Part shown: positions 52,514 through 55,557 of the stretch, in pieces
Position numbering within the stretch: position 1 is the stretch's first letter
Layout: every line of letters begins with the position of its first letter
From: JBOICV01 sp050740255
GTDB taxonomy: Bacteria > Pseudomonadota > Gammaproteobacteria > Nevskiales > JBOICV01
Assembly (NCBI GenBank): GCA_050740255.1
Contig: JBOICV010000116.1
Span: 1-55,557, forward strand
DNA length: 55,557 nt
Direction: 5' to 3'
Notes under the pieces: model-generated
The model's input: only the letters and a program-made list of their open reading frames with translations
What the model was told of the DNA's origin: nothing
The model's database searches: none
Program-made: the position numbers and the translations under genes

Positions 52514-53152
52514 CTAGACCGACTCGGTCAGAAACGGCTGGCTCAGCATGGTCATGTAGGCCCGCTGCCGGTCGCCCAGGATTTCGGGGGCATAAATGGA
52601 TTGACCGAGTACGCGCCGGGCAAAGGGCTCCACGATTAGCGGGCCGAGTTGCAGGAACATGAGGATGAACGGCGCCCAGCGCAGGTCCGCGCCTGCGCCG
52701 AGTTGACCCTGTTCAGCCAGCGCGCCGACCTTCTTCTGGAAAACCGCAAAGTAGCGGTTGAACAGTTGCTGGGTGCTTTTCTGCGGGTTGATGAACGCAA
52801 AGCGCAGATAGCGCAAGACGTCGCGGTCATGTTCGATAAATTGCACCGCCCGCTCCGCCTGCGCCGCAGCCGAGCGGTAAACACCCTGGTAGCTGTCCTT
52901 GTAGAATTTTTCGAGCTCGTCCAGCACGAACTCCTCCACTGCGTCGCGCAAACCATCCTTTGAGCCGAAGTATTTGCGGATCAACCCGAAGGACACGCCG
53001 GCTTCGGTCGCCAGGGCGCGCACCGAGGTGCCGTCATAACCCCGCTCGGCGAACAGGCTGAGACCCGCGCGCAGCAAGCGCTCGCGTCCGCTGTGCGAAG
53101 CTTTATTGCCTGGTTTGCGCGGTCGCGCATGGTGACGACGGCCTTTCGGCAT
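52514..53152 (-). CDS. TetR-family regulator with its own operator
   Basis: 212 residues from the ATG at 53152, preceded by GGAAAGGG. The helix-turn-helix is TSVRALATEAGVSFGLIRKYFGS; the C-terminal part is helical with a ligand pocket of unknown kind. The first 25 residues are strongly basic (KGRRHHARPRKPG). An 18-bp operator 40 bp upstream recurs before ridA and the chimera. The protein is therefore the likely repressor of that set and of itself. Confidence 0.88.
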   Translation of the reverse strand: MPKGRRHHARPRKPGNKASHSGRERLLRAGLSLFAERGYDGTSVRALATEAGVSFGLIRKYFGSKDGLRDAVEEFVLDELEKFYKDSYQGVYRSAAAQAERAVQFIEHDRDVLRYLRFAFINPQKSTQQLFNRYFAVFQKKVGALAEQGQLGAGADLRWAPFILMFLQLGPLIVEPFARRVLGQSIYAPEILGDRQRAYMTMLSQPFLTESV

Positions 53153-53191
53153 ACCCTTTCCTTCCTTCGCAACTATGCGGCCAGATTCTGG

Positions 53192-53209
53192 GGTACACGG
53201 GTGTATACG
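53192..53209. promoter_or_regulatory. Operator copy upstream of the tetR at 53152
   Basis: GGTACACGGGTGTATACG differs from the ridA site by two bases (one central, one at the right end). It is near-palindromic: TACAC-GG-GTGTA at its centre. The gap 53153-53381 otherwise shows nothing. Confidence 0.75.
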
Positions 53210-53381
53210 TCCAGCAAGCAGCGGAGGATCACAAGTCGGGCCGCGTGCCGACCGAGTATTCCTCCGCAGAGTCAGCAAACCTGATCACGGCGGCGAACAG
53301 GGTGTGCGGGAGGCAGTCCCGCAATAGTCCCGCACTCAACTTGGTGCGCTCGTCAGCAGTAGCGGTAAGGGCTTGATTAGA

Positions 53382-53458
53382 TGGTGGTGATGGGTGGGGT
53401 CGAACCACCGACCTCAGCATTATGAGTGCCGCGCTCTAACCGCCTGAGCTACATCACC
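53382..53458 (-). tRNA. tRNA-Met (elongator, anticodon CAT)
   Basis: 77 nt on the minus strand. The 7-bp acceptor stem GGTGATG/CATCACC is followed by discriminator A and an encoded CCA. The D arm has AGCTCAGGCGGTTAGAGC, the anticodon loop is CTCATAA and the T arm has GGTTCGACCCC. The first acceptor pair is a normal G-C, so this is the elongator and not the initiator form. Confidence 0.95.
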
Positions 53459-53533
53459 ATGTATTGAAGGCGCGCAATTCTACGGGATGCGCTCCCCTGC
53501 TTCCAGCCGCCGCTAATCCGAAGGCGGCGGACG

Positions 53534-54337
53534 CTAGCCGCGCTTGGGGCTTTCCTTGGGCAGATGCTCGTAGATTCGGGTCATCAATTCCCCCAGGTAT
53601 TGGTTGACCGCGCCGTCCATGGCCCGCGCCACTTCGGTTTGTACCGCCATATCAGCCACCGGGCGCAGCCGCCAAACCAGTTGGGCGAGACGCGGGACTT
53701 CTTTGGCGGGCGGCAGGTGGCCGTCCGTATATTTATCGAATACGTACTTGACCACCAGCTTTACCAGCTCGTTGGCCACGCGCTCCACATTGCCGCGCAC
53801 CAGGCGCACGATGTCGAGCAATTCCGACAGCGGTATGCCCATGGCGACCAGTTCGGCGCCGGCGTGGATGAACTGCGGCCGCGGCGCGCGAAAGCCTTGC
53901 CCATCCGGTTGCAGCACATCCAGTGCAACCGCTTTCCTGATCGCCTCCGGCGTGCCCGACTTGCCGAACAACTTCAGCAGTTCCGGCGCGGTGAAATAGG
54001 CGGGCAGCGCTTCAGACCAGGGCGTCGTCAGCGCGCTTTCCAGCCCCAGCAGTTGCCGCAAATCCTGGCCGCGCTCCCAGGCCAGGATCAGCTCGGCGAT
54101 ATTGCCCAGCGTATAGCCGCGGTTCAGCAGTTGGCCGATCAGACGCAAGCGCGCCAGGTGGTCGCCGGTATAGATGCCGGTACGGCCGCGTCGCGTCGGC
54201 GGCGGCAGCAGGCCCCGGTCCTGGTAAGCGCGCACATTACGCACCGTACTGTTCGCCGCGCGCGCCAACTCATCCACCGTGTATTCGTTGCCGCGGATGG
54301 GTACCGGTACGCGGCGTTTGGAGCCGGAACGTTTCAT
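53534..54337 (-). CDS. MerR-family transcriptional regulator
   Basis: 267 residues. The N-terminal helix-turn-helix with wing is YTVDELARAANSTVRNVRAY, then QDRGLLPPPTRRGRTGIYTG. The long C-terminal domain is helical with no metal-binding cysteines, so it is not a metal sensor. It may sense an organic ligand or stress. It stands alone between tRNA-Met and ychF. Confidence 0.85.
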   Translation of the reverse strand: MKRSGSKRRVPVPIRGNEYTVDELARAANSTVRNVRAYQDRGLLPPPTRRGRTGIYTGDHLARLRLIGQLLNRGYTLGNIAELILAWERGQDLRQLLGLESALTTPWSEALPAYFTAPELLKLFGKSGTPEAIRKAVALDVLQPDGQGFRAPRPQFIHAGAELVAMGIPLSELLDIVRLVRGNVERVANELVKLVVKYVFDKYTDGHLPPAKEVPRLAQLVWRLRPVADMAVQTEVARAMDGAVNQYLGELMTRIYEHLPKESPKRG

Positions 54338-54381
54338 GCTCTGATGATACGGTTAAACACCAGCAAGTCAGTAATGGCGCG

Positions 54382-54415
54382 CCCTCACCCCAACCCTCTC
54401 CCGGAGGGAGAGGGA
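54382..54415. repeat. Interspersed repeat with hairpin, copy 1 (beside ychF)
   Basis: CCCTCACCCCAACCCTCTCC followed by a 9-bp hairpin (CCCTCTCCC, GGA loop, GGGAGAGGG). It lies 5 bp after the ychF stop. An inverted partial copy is at 55531-55557. There is no T-run on the ychF side, so it is a repeat first and at best a weak terminator. Confidence 0.75.
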
Positions 54416-54419
54416 GCTT

Positions 54420-55511
54420 TTACACATTGAAGCGGAAGTGCATCACGTCGCCTTCGTGTACGAGGTAGTCCTTGCCTTCCAGCCGCCACTTGCCGGCCTC
54501 GCGCGCGCCGGCCTCGCCCTGATATTTGACAATGTCGTCGTAGGCCACGACCTCGGCGCGGATAAAACCTTTCTCGAAATCGGTGTGGATTACGCCGGCA
54601 GCCTGCGGCGCGGTGGTGCCGAGCTTCACCGTCCAGGCGCGCACTTCTTTTGGCCCCACCGTGAAATAGGTCTGCAAACCGAGCAGCTTATAGCCGGCCC
54701 TGATCACCCGATCCAGTCCCGGCTCATGCAGGCCCAGATCCTTCAGAAAATCCTGTTTGTCGGCGTCGTCGAGCTGGGCGATCTCACCCTCGATCTTGGC
54801 GCAGACCGCCACCACTTCGGCGCCCTCGTTGCGCGCATGCGCCTGTACCGCGTCCAGCCGTGGGTTGGCGGTAAAACCGGTTTCGTTGACGTTGGCGATA
54901 TAGAGCGTGGGTTTCAGCGTGATGAGGTTCAGCTCGCGCAGCAGTGCCTGGTCTTCCGCGTTCAGGCTTAGCGCGCGCACGAGCTTGGCCTGGTCGAGCT
55001 GCGCTTGCACCCGCAACAACAGCTCGTGTTTGTGCTTGGCCACTTTGTCGCCAGTCTTGGCCGACTTGCCGGCGCGTTCGCTTGCACGGCTCACGCTATC
55101 CAGATCAGCCAGCGCCAGCTCGGTATTGATGACCTCGATATCGCGTAGCGGATTGATCGCGCCGGAAACGTGCACTACGTCGCTATCTTCGAAGCAGCGT
55201 ACGACGTGCGCTATCGCGTCGGTCTCGCGGATATGCGAAAGAAACTGGTTGCCCAAGCCTTCGCCCTTGCTGGCGCCAGCGACCAGCCCCGCGATGTCCA
55301 CGAACTCAACCGTGGTGGGGAGAATTTTCTCCGGCTGCGCGATTCCGGCCAGTACCTGCAAGCGCGGGTCGGGCACGGCCACCACGCCGACATTGGGCTC
55401 GATGGTGCAGAAGGGATAGTTCTCGGCCGGAATACCGGCCTGTGTGAGCGCATTAAAGAGCGTGGACTTGCCGACGTTGGGCAAACCCACAATCCCGCAT
55501 TTGATGCCCAT
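54420..55511 (-). CDS. ychF: Ribosome-associated GTPase/ATPase YchF (Obg family)
   Basis: 363 residues, the normal length. The P-loop GLPNVGKSTLFNAL is at 8-21, followed by switch II DIAGLVAGASKGEGLGNQFL. The N-V-N-E motif stands in place of NKxD, which explains the ATP preference. The C-terminal TGS domain contains TYFTVGPKEVRAWTV and ends VMHFRFNV. It binds 70S ribosomes and is involved in stress and redox responses. It is a conserved core gene marking the chromosome. Confidence 0.97.
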   Translation of the reverse strand: MGIKCGIVGLPNVGKSTLFNALTQAGIPAENYPFCTIEPNVGVVAVPDPRLQVLAGIAQPEKILPTTVEFVDIAGLVAGASKGEGLGNQFLSHIRETDAIAHVVRCFEDSDVVHVSGAINPLRDIEVINTELALADLDSVSRASERAGKSAKTGDKVAKHKHELLLRVQAQLDQAKLVRALSLNAEDQALLRELNLITLKPTLYIANVNETGFTANPRLDAVQAHARNEGAEVVAVCAKIEGEIAQLDDADKQDFLKDLGLHEPGLDRVIRAGYKLLGLQTYFTVGPKEVRAWTVKLGTTAPQAAGVIHTDFEKGFIRAEVVAYDDIVKYQGEAGAREAGKWRLEGKDYLVHEGDVMHFRFNV

Positions 55512-55530
55512 AAACGAATGTTTCCTTATC

Positions 55531-55557
55531 CCCTCTCCCTCCGGGAGAGGATGGGTG
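55531..55557. repeat. Interspersed repeat with hairpin, copy 2 (cut by window end)
   Basis: CCCTCTCCCTCCGGGAGAGG then ATGGGTG: the reverse complement of the element at 54382, continuing outside the window. The two copies flank ychF in inverted orientation. Confidence 0.7.

Overview
This is a GC-rich Gram-negative chromosomal window. It has three TonB-dependent receptor (TBDR) genes or remnants, a TonB/ExbB/ExbD energiser set, lipoproteins and a complete branched-chain keto-acid dehydrogenase operon. The best guess from content is a gammaproteobacterium of the Steroidobacter/Nevskia type: TBDR-rich, with a Baeyer-Villiger monooxygenase and a relic of a cholesterol-oxidase-like GMC enzyme. No rRNA or phylogenetic marker confirms this. 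Most genes lie on the minus strand.

Left part (1-13.8 kb): an eroded accessory region. It starts with the left end of an IS21-type element. A secreted esterase and a secreted HExxH peptidase share a duplicated leader and tail, and a lipoprotein glycosidase follows. Then come a transposase C-terminal fragment, a second HExxH peptidase, an amino-acid permease with a clear terminator, a GMC oxidoreductase tail, a GntR regulator divergent from a Baeyer-Villiger monooxygenase, an acyl-CoA synthetase and a YHS protein.

13.8-27.1 kb: a seven-gene TonB2-type operon (DUF3450, TtpC-like, ExbB, ExbD, ExbD, TonB, TPR). It is followed by a lipase-TBDR-hydrolase operon divergent from a TetR/QsdR-type regulator, an alpha/beta-hydrolase relic and two unrecognised secreted proteins.

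27.4-39.6 kb: a membrane-anchored class-C-type serine hydrolase flanked by two identical palindromic elements. A LytTR two-component pair follows, whose kinase carries a frameshift and a coiled-coil heptad array. Next are threonine dehydratase and the ldh-bkdA1-bkdA2-bkdB-lpd operon, divergent from an Lrp-type regulator.

39.6-53.2 kb: the most interesting part. A TetR-TBDR-hydrolase-M81-amidase-S12 operon looks built to import and take apart an unusual (possibly D-residue-containing or cyclic) peptide. It lies beside RidA, an HExxH peptidase, DadA, an in-frame TBDR-amidohydrolase chimera and a second TetR. Near-identical 18-bp operators (GGTACACNNNYGTATACC) lie upstream of RidA, the chimera and that TetR. 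A weaker fourth copy lies before the TonB2 operon 29 kb away. All three TBDR-type proteins share an unusual mature N-terminus: a short acidic motif, a Pro/Ala/Glu-rich linker, then the TonB box.

Right end (53.4-55.6 kb): elongator tRNA-Met, a MerR-type regulator and the housekeeping GTPase ychF, which is flanked by inverted copies of a short repeat.
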